This document shows positions 1 to 5,470 of a stretch of 7,457 bases of DNA, one piece after another. Numbering within the stretch: the first letter of the stretch is position 1; every line of letters begins with the position of its first letter. The stretch is from Candidatus Omnitrophota bacterium (GTDB taxonomy: Bacteria > Omnitrophota > Gorgyraeia > Gygaellales > UBA12090): contig DOMD01000100.1 in assembly GCA_003510525.1 (NCBI GenBank), positions 1 through 7,457 of the forward strand, read 5' to 3'. The notes beneath the pieces are model-generated. The model was not told the DNA's origin. It worked only from the letters and a program-made list of their open reading frames with translations, and did not search any database. A program made the translations under genes and the position numbers.

Positions 1-1623
1 TGGACGCCGACCTACGCCAAAGGGGACAAAGAGCGCGAATACAGAATAAACTTGATTGATACCCCGGGACACGTGGATTTTACCTATGAAGTTTCTAAGG
101 CTTTGGCCGCCTGCGAAGGCGCGATTTTAGTGGTAGACGCCACCCAGGGTGTTGAGGCCCAGACCGTAGCCAATTTTAACCTGGCCAAAGAGCTGAAATT
201 AAAAATCATTCCGGTAATTAATAAGATTGACCTGCAGAGCGCGGATGTGGAAAGGGTAAAATCGCAGTTGGTTGACGCTTTCGGCTTTGATGAGAATGAA
301 ATAATATTGGCCTCAGCCAAAGAAGGTAAAGGGATAGAGGAAATCTTAGAGAAGATTGTTGAAGTCTTGCCGCCTCCCTCCGGTAACCCTGATCAGCCCT
401 TAAAATCCCTGATTTTTGATTCGGTATTTGATGTCTATCGGGGAGTGATAGTTTTCTTAAAAATAGTTGAGGGGATGATTAAGGCAAATGACGCCCTGAA
501 GATGCTCTCGTCACCGGGCCGGGCCTATAAAATAGAAGAGTTAGGGGTCTTAAAAAATTTAAAGATGACTAAGGTGGAGACTTTAAGCTGTGGTGAGGTG
601 GGATATTTTATTTCTAACATCAGAAGCGCCGCGGATGTGTCCATAGGGGATACCGTAGTTAATGCCAAGGATGCCTTAAGCGCGCCTTTACCCGGATTTA
701 GGAAGCTGAAGCCTTTAGTCTTTTGCGGTTTGTATCCGGTGAACGCGTCAGATTTTGACGAACTGCGGGCTTCGATTGAGAAGCTTAGGCTTACCGACGC
801 CTCTTTTATTCATGAGCCGGAGAGTTCTCCTTCGTTTGGTTTTGGCTTTCGCTGCGGGTTCCTGGGGCTTTTACATATGGAGATAGTCCAGGAGCGGCTG
901 GAAAGAGAATACGGGCTAAATTTGATATTGACCGTTCCCAGCGCCGGCTACAGGATAAAGAAGCGCGGTGGTGAGATCGTGGATGTGGATAACCCGGCCA
1001 AATTCCCCTCGCCGCAGGATATTGATGAGTGTGAAGAGCCGTATGTTTCGGTAACTATGCTGGTGCCTACGGATAATTTAGACGCGGTACATGAGCTATC
1101 CCGGGGAAAGAGGGGGATTTATAATGCCACTGAGTTTTTAGGCGCTGACCGGGTCAAGGTGGTGTATGATATGCCCCTGGCAGAGATTTTAGTTGATTTT
1201 TACGACCGCTTAAAATCCTCAACCCGGGGTTACGGTTCATTGGATTATGAGTTTATCGGTTATTTTCCGGCTAAATTGGTAAAATTAGAAATTCTTATAA
1301 ACGGGGAGCCTTGCGATGCCTTTTCCTGTATTATTCATAAAGAAATGGCTTATGAAAAAGGAAGAAACCTGGTGAGCCGGTTAAAAGATGTTATCCCTAA
1401 GCAGTTGTTTGAGGTAAGCATTCAGGCGGCTATCGGCAGTCAGATAATCGCTTCGGAGAAAATCCGGGCCGCGGGAAAAAATGTAACCGCTAAATGTTAT
1501 GGCGGGGATATTACCCGCAAACGTAAATTATGGGAAAAACAGAAAAAAGGCAAAGCCAGGATGAAGCAGTTCGGCAAAGTGGAGATTCCTCAAGAGGCAT
1601 TTTTGGAGGTGCTCAAGATATGA
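1..1623 (+). CDS. lepA: Elongation factor 4 (LepA GTPase), 5' end outside window
   Basis: LepA/EF4 is a GTPase that binds the ribosome and acts on stalled or mistranslocated complexes. The reading frame is open from base 1, so the start lies upstream. About 540 residues are visible, against roughly 600 for the family, so about 60 N-terminal residues including the P-loop (G1) are missing. Visible GTPase motifs are G3 (DTPGH, bases 58-72), G4 (NKID, 220-231) and a G5-like SAKEG. The middle carries the translation-factor signature FGFGFRCGFLGLLHMEI. The C-terminus has the LepA-specific end, with GGDITRKRKLWEKQKKGKAR followed by MKQFGKVEIPQEAFLEVLKI. A TTG at base 52 is an internal leucine and not the start. 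The last bases overlap lepB as ATGA, the common lepA-lepB arrangement. No frameshift is seen. Family assignment is very secure. Confidence 0.97.
   Translation, partial: WTPTYAKGDKEREYRINLIDTPGHVDFTYEVSKALAACEGAILVVDATQGVEAQTVANFNLAKELKLKIIPVINKIDLQSADVERVKSQLVDAFGFDENEIILASAKEGKGIEEILEKIVEVLPPPSGNPDQPLKSLIFDSVFDVYRGVIVFLKIVEGMIKANDALKMLSSPGRAYKIEELGVLKNLKMTKVETLSCGEVGYFISNIRSAADVSIGDTVVNAKDALSAPLPGFRKLKPLVFCGLYPVNASDFDELRASIEKLRLTDASFIHEPESSPSFGFGFRCGFLGLLHMEIVQERLEREYGLNLILTVPSAGYRIKKRGGEIVDVDNPAKFPSPQDIDECEEPYVSVTMLVPTDNLDAVHELSRGKRGIYNATEFLGADRVKVVYDMPLAEILVDFYDRLKSSTRGYGSLDYEFIGYFPAKLVKLEILINGEPCDAFSCIIHKEMAYEKGRNLVSRLKDVIPKQLFEVSIQAAIGSQIIASEKIRAAGKNVTAKCYGGDITRKRKLWEKQKKGKARMKQFGKVEIPQEAFLEVLKI
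1605..1610 (+). promoter_or_regulatory. Ribosome binding site that fixes the lepB start
   Basis: GGAGGT lies inside the last codons of lepA, nine bases before the ATG at 1620. It is close to a full Shine-Dalgarno sequence. It favours 1620 over the in-frame ATG at 1530, which lies deep inside lepA and would add 30 residues read out of the conserved lepA frame. Confidence 0.8.
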
Positions 1624-2300
1624 AAGCGATAAATCCCCCCCGCTTCCGGCTCAGGCGCAAGGTTAAGGAATACTTGTCTGCCGGCCCCGCCGATAGCGGG
1701 ATAAACAGACAGGGAACGCGAAAAAATAAAATAAAATCCGAGATCCGGGAGTGGACCGAGTCAATCATTATCGCTCTTATCCTGGCCCTGATTATCCGCC
1801 AGTTTGTTGTCCAGGCTTTTAAGATACCTACCGGTTCAATGCGTATGACCTTGATAGAGGGGGACAGGATTCTGGTGAATAAGTTTATCTACGGCGCTGA
1901 AGTGCCTTTCGTCGGAATCAGGCTTCCGGCATTCAGACAGCCGCAAAGAGGGGATGTGGTTGTTTTTAGATATCCTGAAGACCCCAAAAAGGATTTTATC
2001 AAGCGCCTGGTGGCCTTACCGGGCGAAACGCTGGAAATTCGTAACGGTAGTATCTATATTAACGGCATCTTAAATAAAGACCAATTTATCCATAACCGCT
2101 ATTATTACAATCGCCCGGAGAGCGACTTCGGTAAGGAAAGACAAATAATTAAGGTGCCGGAGAACTCTTTTTATGTTCTAGGGGATAATTCCTCTTCTTC
2201 GCGGGACAGCCGTTATTGGGGTTTCGTGCCCAAAAAGAATGTTTTAGGCAAGGCAATGGTAGTTTACTGGCCGCCCAACAGGATAAGAGTTATAAGATAG
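1620..2300 (+). CDS. lepB: Signal peptidase I
   Basis: This is the membrane-anchored serine/lysine endopeptidase that removes signal peptides from exported proteins at the outer face of the inner membrane. From the ATG at 1620 the product is 226 residues. It has a basic cytoplasmic N-terminus (about 1-44), one transmembrane segment (about 48-66), then the catalytic domain. The IPTGSM motif holds the nucleophile Ser73 and KDFIKRLVALPGE holds the general base Lys128. The GDNSSSSRDSRYWG box and a terminal VVYWPPNRIRV stretch are typical of the family. The start shares ATGA with the lepA stop, so translation is probably coupled. Residues 18-31 are encoded by a DNA palindrome and look like an insertion in the variable N-terminal tail (see 1673-1713). 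Only one predicted membrane span is present, as in Gram-positive-type enzymes. Confidence 0.95.
   Translation: MKAINPPRFRLRRKVKEYLSAGPADSGINRQGTRKNKIKSEIREWTESIIIALILALIIRQFVVQAFKIPTGSMRMTLIEGDRILVNKFIYGAEVPFVGIRLPAFRQPQRGDVVVFRYPEDPKKDFIKRLVALPGETLEIRNGSIYINGILNKDQFIHNRYYYNRPESDFGKERQIIKVPENSFYVLGDNSSSSRDSRYWGFVPKKNVLGKAMVVYWPPNRIRVIR
1673..1713. repeat. Palindromic element inside the lepB reading frame
   Basis: The outer arms are TGTCTG (1675-1680) and CAGACA (1706-1711), extended by one G-U and one G-C pair to 1673 and 1713. The inner arms are CCCGC (1686-1690) and GCGGG (1696-1700) around a five-base loop. A symmetrical 5x5 internal loop separates the two stems. It encodes low-complexity residues (SAGPADSGIN and flanks) in the poorly conserved tail before the LepB membrane span and keeps the frame open. 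This resembles the in-gene palindromic elements known from Rickettsia. Whether it is a dispersed family in this genome cannot be seen from one copy. Confidence 0.55.
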
Positions 2301-2369
2301 TCTATTGAGTTCGTTTAGTCTGTTGAGTTTAACTCAATAGACTCGATAAGCTTAATAGACTAAAACGAG
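2300..2369. repeat. Four-copy inverted/direct repeat cluster between lepB and pgsA
   Basis: A 12-base unit, GTCTATTGAGTT, occurs at 2300-2311 and, with one change (GTCTGTTGAGTT), at 2318-2329. It recurs on the opposite strand at 2331-2342 (exact) and in shortened form at 2351-2360 (GTCTATTAAG). The linkers also match in inverse: CGTTTA follows copy 1 and TAAAACG follows copy 4. The central arms 2317-2329 and 2331-2343 pair over 13 positions with a single G-U, giving a strong hairpin in RNA, but no T-run follows. The unit starts on the last base of the lepB stop codon and the cluster ends one base before the pgsA start region, so it fills the whole gap. Confidence 0.75.
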
Positions 2370-2370
2370 C

Positions 2371-2931
2371 ATGGATAAGAAAACCAAAGGGATGAGTTTT
2401 GCCAATAAGGTCTCTATTTTTAGGATTGTTTCGGTCCCTTTTTTTGTTACAACGATTTTATATTATCAACCGGCCAAGGACTATTTAAGGTTTTTGGCTC
2501 TGGGAATATTTTTCTTAGGGGTGATATCCGATGCCTTGGATGGATTCCTGGCCAGGATTATGCAACAGAAGACTAAAGCCGGGGCGATATTAGACCCTTT
2601 AGCGGACAAGGTTATGCTTTCCTGCGCTTTTATTTTTATCTACCTCAAGGATAATCTGCCGGGCGCGCCTATTCCTTTGTGGCTGGTGATAATTGTTTTA
2701 AGCCGCGACCTGATTATTTTATTGGGCTCGGCAGTGATTTATGTGATTAAAGACGAGCTTATTCTCACCCCCAGTAAATGGGGTAAATATACTACCTTTT
2801 TTCAGATGCTTACCATTATCGCGGTCTTGTTACAATTTTCGGGCCTAGAAATAATCGCGGCCCTTACCGCGGCATTTACTGTTCTTTCCGGAATAGATTA
2901 TTTAAGAAAAGGATTAAAGGTGCTGTTTTGA
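2371..2931 (+). CDS. pgsA: CDP-alcohol phosphatidyltransferase, likely PgsA
   Basis: It probably joins glycerol-3-phosphate to CDP-diacylglycerol, the committed step to phosphatidylglycerol in the inner membrane. The 186-residue product is hydrophobic with several membrane spans. It holds the complete family motif D-x2-DG-x2-AR-x8-G-x3-D-x3-D: Asp54, Asp57, Gly58, Ala61, Arg62, Gly71, Asp75 and Asp79. The N-terminal ANKVSIFRIVSVPFF matches the usual PgsA start, and the length is normal. The neighbour plsY, also in phospholipid synthesis, supports PgsA over another CDP-alcohol transferase. The ATG at 2371 has only a poor ribosome binding site (ACGAG, two bases away), because a repeat cluster fills the upstream gap. 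An in-frame ATG at 2392 (Met8) is an alternative start but also lacks good spacing. An upstream in-frame stop at 2356 rules out an earlier start. Confidence 0.9.
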   Translation: MDKKTKGMSFANKVSIFRIVSVPFFVTTILYYQPAKDYLRFLALGIFFLGVISDALDGFLARIMQQKTKAGAILDPLADKVMLSCAFIFIYLKDNLPGAPIPLWLVIIVLSRDLIILLGSAVIYVIKDELILTPSKWGKYTTFFQMLTIIAVLLQFSGLEIIAALTAAFTVLSGIDYLRKGLKVLF

Positions 2932-3566
2932 TCCTGATTTTAGGCTTGCTATTGAGTTATCTTATCGGTTCAATCCCCACCGCCTATATCTTCGGCAGGA
3001 TATTTAAAGGAATTGATATCCGTAAGCACGGCTCGGGCAATGTCGGGGCCACTAATGCCTTTCGGGTTTTAGGCCCGGCTATAGGGATTACGGTTTTGGC
3101 TTTGGATGCCCTCAAGGGAGTGATAGGCGTTGTCCCGGTCGCGGATTTTATCCTTAAACAGCAGGTAGTTAATGAATTGTTGATCAGGGTTTTGTGCGGA
3201 GTTATCGCGGTTTTAGGCCACAGTTTTACCGTATTCCTTAATTTTAAAGGCGGCAAAGGCATGGCCGCTACTTTAGGAGTTTTGATTGGCCTCAGCCTGA
3301 AGTTTTCTGTCCTAAAAATTATCCTACTCAGTGAAATCTTGATTTGGCTTATGGTTTTTTTATTCAGCCGGATAGTTTCTCTGGCTTCCCTTGTCAGCGC
3401 GGTCACTTTCCCCGTGTTTTTTATCGTCCTCAGGCAACCCTGGCCGCTTATCCTGATGAGCCTGGGTTTATCCATCTTTATAATTGCCCGCCATAAGCCT
3501 AACCTCTCCAGATTATTAAAAAATCAAGAACCCCGCTTAATCCTTAACAAAAAAAAGAAAATCTAG
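2928..3566 (+). CDS. plsY: Acyl-phosphate:glycerol-3-phosphate acyltransferase PlsY
   Basis: PlsY is the inner-membrane enzyme that transfers an acyl group from acyl-phosphate to glycerol-3-phosphate, making lysophosphatidic acid, the first step of phospholipid synthesis. The 212-residue product is polytopic and of normal length. All three family motifs are present: HGSGNVGATNAFRVLG (34-49), GHSFTVFLNFKGGKGMA (97-113) and the C-terminal RHKPNLSRLLKNQEPR (188-203). The start is TTG at 2928, overlapping the pgsA stop as TTGA. AAAGG at 2916-2920, seven bases upstream, serves as ribosome binding site, and the resulting N-terminus MILILGLLLSYLIGSIP fits the family. In many genomes gpsA follows plsY, but here an intergenic region follows. 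No terminator is obvious after the stop, so some read-through into the next unit is possible. Confidence 0.96.
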   Translation: MILILGLLLSYLIGSIPTAYIFGRIFKGIDIRKHGSGNVGATNAFRVLGPAIGITVLALDALKGVIGVVPVADFILKQQVVNELLIRVLCGVIAVLGHSFTVFLNFKGGKGMAATLGVLIGLSLKFSVLKIILLSEILIWLMVFLFSRIVSLASLVSAVTFPVFFIVLRQPWPLILMSLGLSIFIIARHKPNLSRLLKNQEPRLILNKKKKI

Positions 3567-3572
3567 CATAGG

Positions 3573-3584
3573 GAAAGCGCTTTC
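3573..3584. promoter_or_regulatory. Perfect 12-bp palindrome, possible LacI-family operator
   Basis: GAAAGCGCTTTC is a perfect palindrome with a central CG. It resembles the operators of LacI/GalR-type regulators and the catabolite-response-element core. It ends 20 bases before the -35 box at 3605, and six bases separate it from the plsY stop. It could equally be chance or a weak hairpin at the plsY end, though no T-tract follows. No regulator gene is in the window. Confidence 0.25.
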
Positions 3585-3604
3585 TCAAAAAGCCAAATAT
3601 GGGG

Positions 3605-3633
3605 TTGAAAACCATATATATTAATGGTATACT
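3605..3633 (+). promoter_or_regulatory. Sigma-70 promoter for the 3820 gene
   Basis: The -35 box is TTGAAA (3605-3610) and the -10 box is TATACT (3628-3633), with an optimal 17-base spacer that is very AT-rich. Transcription would begin near 3640 and leave an untranslated leader of about 180 bases before the ATG at 3820. It is the only good promoter seen in this gap. Confidence 0.65.
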
Positions 3634-3654
3634 TTGAGTAGCAGGAGAGAAGAA

Positions 3655-3699
3655 GTGGATAAACAAAAGCAAAAAACCTTTTTTTTGAGCTATTCTTAA
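3655..3699 (+). CDS. Possible 14-codon leader minigene
   Basis: A GTG start has AGGAG (3643-3647) seven bases upstream and follows the predicted transcription start by about 15 bases. The frame reads 14 residues (MDKQKQKTFFLSYS if GTG is read as Met) and stops at TAA. It is rich in Lys, Gln and Ser and has no run of a single regulatory amino acid. The A-run and T-run in its middle (3671-3686) could form a weak hairpin. It may be a translated leader, the 5' remnant of a decayed gene, or chance. The ribosome binding site is the only real support, and no conservation can be shown from one sequence. Confidence 0.22.
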   Translation: MDKQKQKTFFLSYS

Positions 3700-3771
3700 G
3701 CACTTTTAAAAAGTATAGTTAACATTTGCATCTGTTTTATCCCGCTATAACTTACTCAGCACCTTGCGCTT

Positions 3772-3802
3772 TGTAGGGACAGAACAATGTTCTGTCCCTA
3801 CA
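3772..3802. repeat. Perfect 14-bp palindrome, REP/MITE-like
   Basis: The arms TGTAGGGACAGAAC (3772-3785) and GTTCTGTCCCTACA (3789-3802) are perfectly complementary around a three-base loop. The GTAGGGACAG...CTGTCCCTAC form is the kind of palindrome dispersed as REP or miniature elements in many bacterial genomes; this is recognition by style, not by a search. It ends four bases before the Shine-Dalgarno of the next gene, so in the transcript the hairpin would sit directly beside the ribosome binding site. No T-run follows, so it is unlikely to be a terminator. Confidence 0.75.
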
Positions 3803-3819
3803 TATTAAGGAGCTAAAAA

Positions 3820-4137
3820 ATGCGAGACCTGCAATTCAGGAATATTACCTCACCAGCCAAAGGCCAGAGGGTGCTGGCCTGTTCGGAATTATCTGAGCAG
3901 GAAGGCATCCGGACCACAGTCAACCGTCATTTGGTCTGCCGGGTTTTTGAGGCCAAAGGCGAGAACAAAGCCCTGCCCCAGCCTAACCTGTATGTCTTTA
4001 AGAAACAAGACAGAAAAAACCGGATGGAGATATTTTACTGCCGGATAAAAGGAAGCATGTATTTTTCCTTTGAAAACAGGCTATGCTTAGTATCTTTCAT
4101 CAACTCCTTGAGGATTCAGCTAAGAGCGACAGTTTAA
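3820..4137 (+). CDS. Conserved-looking small protein of unknown function
   Basis: I do not recognise this 105-residue protein. The start is firm: AAGGAG at 3807-3812 lies seven bases before the ATG. The product is strongly basic and soluble, without signal peptide or membrane span. Residues 1-45 are mixed polar with a central EQEGIRTTVNRHLVCRVFEAK stretch. After a Pro/Asn-containing linker (about 50-57), residues 57-104 alternate hydrophobic and charged residues (NLYVFKKQD, EIFYCRIKGSMYFSFEN, LCLVSFINSLRIQLRAT), suggesting a small beta-rich fold. Four cysteines (21, 40, 74, 89) are spaced too widely for an obvious zinc knuckle. It has its own promoter and its own strong terminator, so it is probably monocistronic. 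It sits between two repeat elements, which hints at an accessory locus. It seems to use more CTG and AGG codons than its neighbours. Confidence 0.7.
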   Translation: MRDLQFRNITSPAKGQRVLACSELSEQEGIRTTVNRHLVCRVFEAKGENKALPQPNLYVFKKQDRKNRMEIFYCRIKGSMYFSFENRLCLVSFINSLRIQLRATV

Positions 4138-4167
4138 CCCGGAAGCATCCGATAGAATCGAAAAGCT

Positions 4168-4234
4168 AAAAAACCGAAAAACTTCAAAAGCAAAAAGAGT
4201 GCTTTCTTCGTTTTTCGGTTTTTTTTGTTTTTTT
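4168..4234 (+). terminator. Strong intrinsic terminator after the 3820 gene
   Basis: A 15-base left arm (4168-4182, core ACCGAAAAAC) pairs perfectly with 4210-4224. A small inner stem forms between AAAGC (4187-4191) and GCTTT (4201-4205). The right arm runs straight into a T-tract of eight and then seven T residues split by one G, ending at 4234. The left arm starts with six A residues, so it may also stop transcripts from the opposite strand. It separates the 3820 gene from the rpsU operon. Confidence 0.88.
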
Positions 4235-4240
4235 ATTAAT

Positions 4241-4262
4241 CGTATTCATTACCCGTATTCAT
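4241..4262. repeat. Short tandem direct repeat CGTATTCAT
   Basis: CGTATTCAT occurs at 4241-4249 and again at 4254-4262. The second copy runs into the left arm of the element at 4262-4344. It may be a trace of an insertion or slippage event. There is no matching copy on the far side of that element, so it is not a simple target-site duplication. Confidence 0.35.
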
Positions 4263-4344
4263 CAAACACCATTTCGCGTAAATTTTTTCGCGCCTTTGCG
4301 GTGCTAATTCTTTCGCGTTTTCGCGGTTTAAAAAAGGTGTTTGA
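4262..4344. repeat. 83-base repeat element with 9-bp terminal inverted repeats
   Basis: TCAAACACC (4262-4270) and GGTGTTTGA (4336-4344) are exact inverted repeats. Between them a 22-base unit occurs twice, at 4281-4302 and 4306-4327, identical at 18 of 22 positions (AATTYTTTCGCG core ending GCGGT). The heptamer TTTCGCG occurs four times (4272, 4286, 4311, 4319). No reading frame is evident. The right arm overlaps the -35 box of the rpsU promoter. It looks like a small non-coding dispersed element. Whether other copies exist cannot be seen here. Confidence 0.6.
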
Positions 4345-4369
4345 CAGTTGTAATCATAGGTGATATGAT
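4341..4369 (+). promoter_or_regulatory. Sigma-70 promoter of the rpsU operon
   Basis: The -35 is a consensus TTGACA (4341-4346) and the -10 is TATGAT (4364-4369) with a 17-base spacer. Transcription should start near 4376, only about 15 bases before the rpsU ATG and right at its ribosome binding site. This is a very strong predicted promoter, as expected for a ribosomal protein gene. It probably drives everything to the end of the window. Confidence 0.75.
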
Positions 4370-4391
4370 TAGGCAAAAGGAGATGAGATAA

Positions 4392-4553
4392 ATGTCAGAA
4401 GTAGTAATCAGAAAAGATGAGCCGTTTGAAGCGGCCCTGCGGAGATTTAAGAAAAAAATCGACAAGGAAGGCATCTTGAAAGAAGTGCGCGACCGCAAGC
4501 ATTACGAAAAGCCCAGCGAGCGCAAGCGTAAGAGATCTAAAAGCACAAGGTAA
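4392..4553 (+). CDS. rpsU: 30S ribosomal protein bS21
   Basis: bS21 is a small basic protein of the 30S platform that helps the ribosome begin translation on mRNA. The 53-residue product starts [20 protein letters not shown] and continues with the family block [23 protein letters not shown]. It ends in a very basic tail; the E. coli protein is longer, about 71 residues, through a longer C-terminal tail. AAGGAG at 4377-4382 lies nine bases before the ATG, and a near-consensus promoter lies directly upstream. The stop TAA shares its last A with the ATG of the next gene (TAATG), so the two are translationally coupled. bS21 is absent from some bacterial phyla, so its presence is a mild taxonomic hint. 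Confidence 0.95.
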   Translation: MSEVVIRKDEPFEAALRRFKKKIDKEGILKEVRDRKHYEKPSERKRKRSKSTR

Positions 4554-5470
4554 TGGGCATTTCTCTTTCTACCGCCTGGAATGCTTTTCGTTATAATAAC
4601 GGTAAGGAGATTATCCGGGAAATAAAGGATTTAGGTTTTAGCGCGGTAGAATTGAGTTTTAATCTTACTGAAGGAATTGTCAGGGATATCGCGCGCTTAA
4701 CTGAAGAAAAGCAGATTAGTGTCCGCTCCTTGCATAATTACTGTCCCGTGCCTGAAGGGCTGAACCGGGAGGAGGCCTTACCGGATTGTTATTCTTTGTC
4801 TTCGCTTGATCCGGAACAAAGGCAGAAAGCGGTCAAGTATACCAAAATCAGCATTGATACCGCCTTTAGGTTGAAGGCTGAGGCGGTAGTCTTGCATTGC
4901 GGAAGGGTGGAAATTCCTGACCGCACCCGGGAATTATGTATCTTTTACCATGATAACGGCGGTTTATCATCGGCTCCGGCCCTGCGTCTTAAGGATAAGA
5001 TGTGTCGGGAAAGAGAAGAAAAGATATCCGGCCACCTCGGCGCGGCTTTAAGGAGCCTGGAAGAATTGGTGGATTATGCCGCCAGGTTAAAGGTTAAGCT
5101 GGGAATAGAAAACAGGTTTTATTTCCGGGAAATTCCTTCTTTTGAGGAGATGGCCAAAGTTTTAGAGCGTTTTCAGGGGGCTAATGTTTTTTATTGGCAT
5201 GATACCGGGCATGCCCAGCTCTGGGAGAATTTGGGTTTTGTGAGGCACCAGGATTATTTAGAGAGATATCAGCAGTATTTATTAGGCCTGCATCTGCATG
5301 ATATTAAAGGAATTCAGGATCACTTGGCTCCCGGAGCGGGAGATTTTGATTTTAGTGTTCTTAAGCCTTATATTAAAAAAGACACCATCAAAACCCTGGA
5401 GGCGCATTATCCGGCGGGCCCGCGAGAGATTGTCCGGGCCAGAGAATTCTTAGAGGGCCTCTATGGCTGA
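4553..5470 (+). CDS. Xylose isomerase-like TIM-barrel protein (sugar phosphate isomerase/epimerase family)
   Basis: This 305-residue protein belongs to the AP-endonuclease-2/xylose-isomerase-like barrel superfamily. That family includes sugar isomerases and epimerases, endonuclease IV and the cobamide phosphodiesterase CbiR. The substrate cannot be read from sequence. Barrel strands can be followed: ISLSTAWN (3-10), FSAVELSF (29-36), VRSLHNYCPVPEG (57-69), AEAVVLHCG (109-117), KLGIENR (182-188), VFYWHDTGHA (212-221), LLGLHLHDI (243-251) and TIKTLEAHY (278-286). Likely metal ligands are His115, Glu186, Asp217, His220, His249 and Glu283. It starts on the last base of the rpsU stop and overlaps the next gene by eight bases, so its output is tied to both. 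No signal peptide is present, so it should be cytoplasmic. The family call is firm; the function is open. Confidence 0.85.
   Translation: MGISLSTAWNAFRYNNGKEIIREIKDLGFSAVELSFNLTEGIVRDIARLTEEKQISVRSLHNYCPVPEGLNREEALPDCYSLSSLDPEQRQKAVKYTKISIDTAFRLKAEAVVLHCGRVEIPDRTRELCIFYHDNGGLSSAPALRLKDKMCREREEKISGHLGAALRSLEELVDYAARLKVKLGIENRFYFREIPSFEEMAKVLERFQGANVFYWHDTGHAQLWENLGFVRHQDYLERYQQYLLGLHLHDIKGIQDHLAPGAGDFDFSVLKPYIKKDTIKTLEAHYPAGPREIVRAREFLEGLYG

Noticed and set aside
84..320. Minus-strand open frame of 78 codons
   Set aside because: It lies entirely opposite the conserved GTPase domain of lepA, has no ribosome binding site and shows no recognisable protein; a shadow frame.
1530..1619. Upstream ATG giving lepB 30 extra residues
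   Set aside because: The region codes for the conserved LepA C-terminus in another frame, and a strong ribosome binding site at 1605-1610 points to the ATG at 1620.
2300..2369. CRISPR-like array
   Set aside because: The repeats are 10-12 bases, inverted rather than all direct, and have no spacers of uniform length.
2984..3475. Minus-strand open frame of 163 codons
   Set aside because: It is antisense to plsY, whose three family motifs are all on the plus strand. The translated product is basic and low in recognisable features.
3573..3590. Intrinsic terminator after plsY
   Set aside because: The palindrome leaves only a short stem once a loop is allowed, and it is followed by A residues rather than T residues.
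3719..3751. Second promoter (TTAACA or TTGCAT with TATAAC) before the 3820 gene
   Set aside because: The spacers would be 21 or 14 bases, both outside the usual range; the 3605-3633 pair is much better.
4281..4327. Two 22-base direct repeats as a CRISPR remnant
   Set aside because: The spacing is only three bases between units, the copies differ at four positions, and no cas genes are present.
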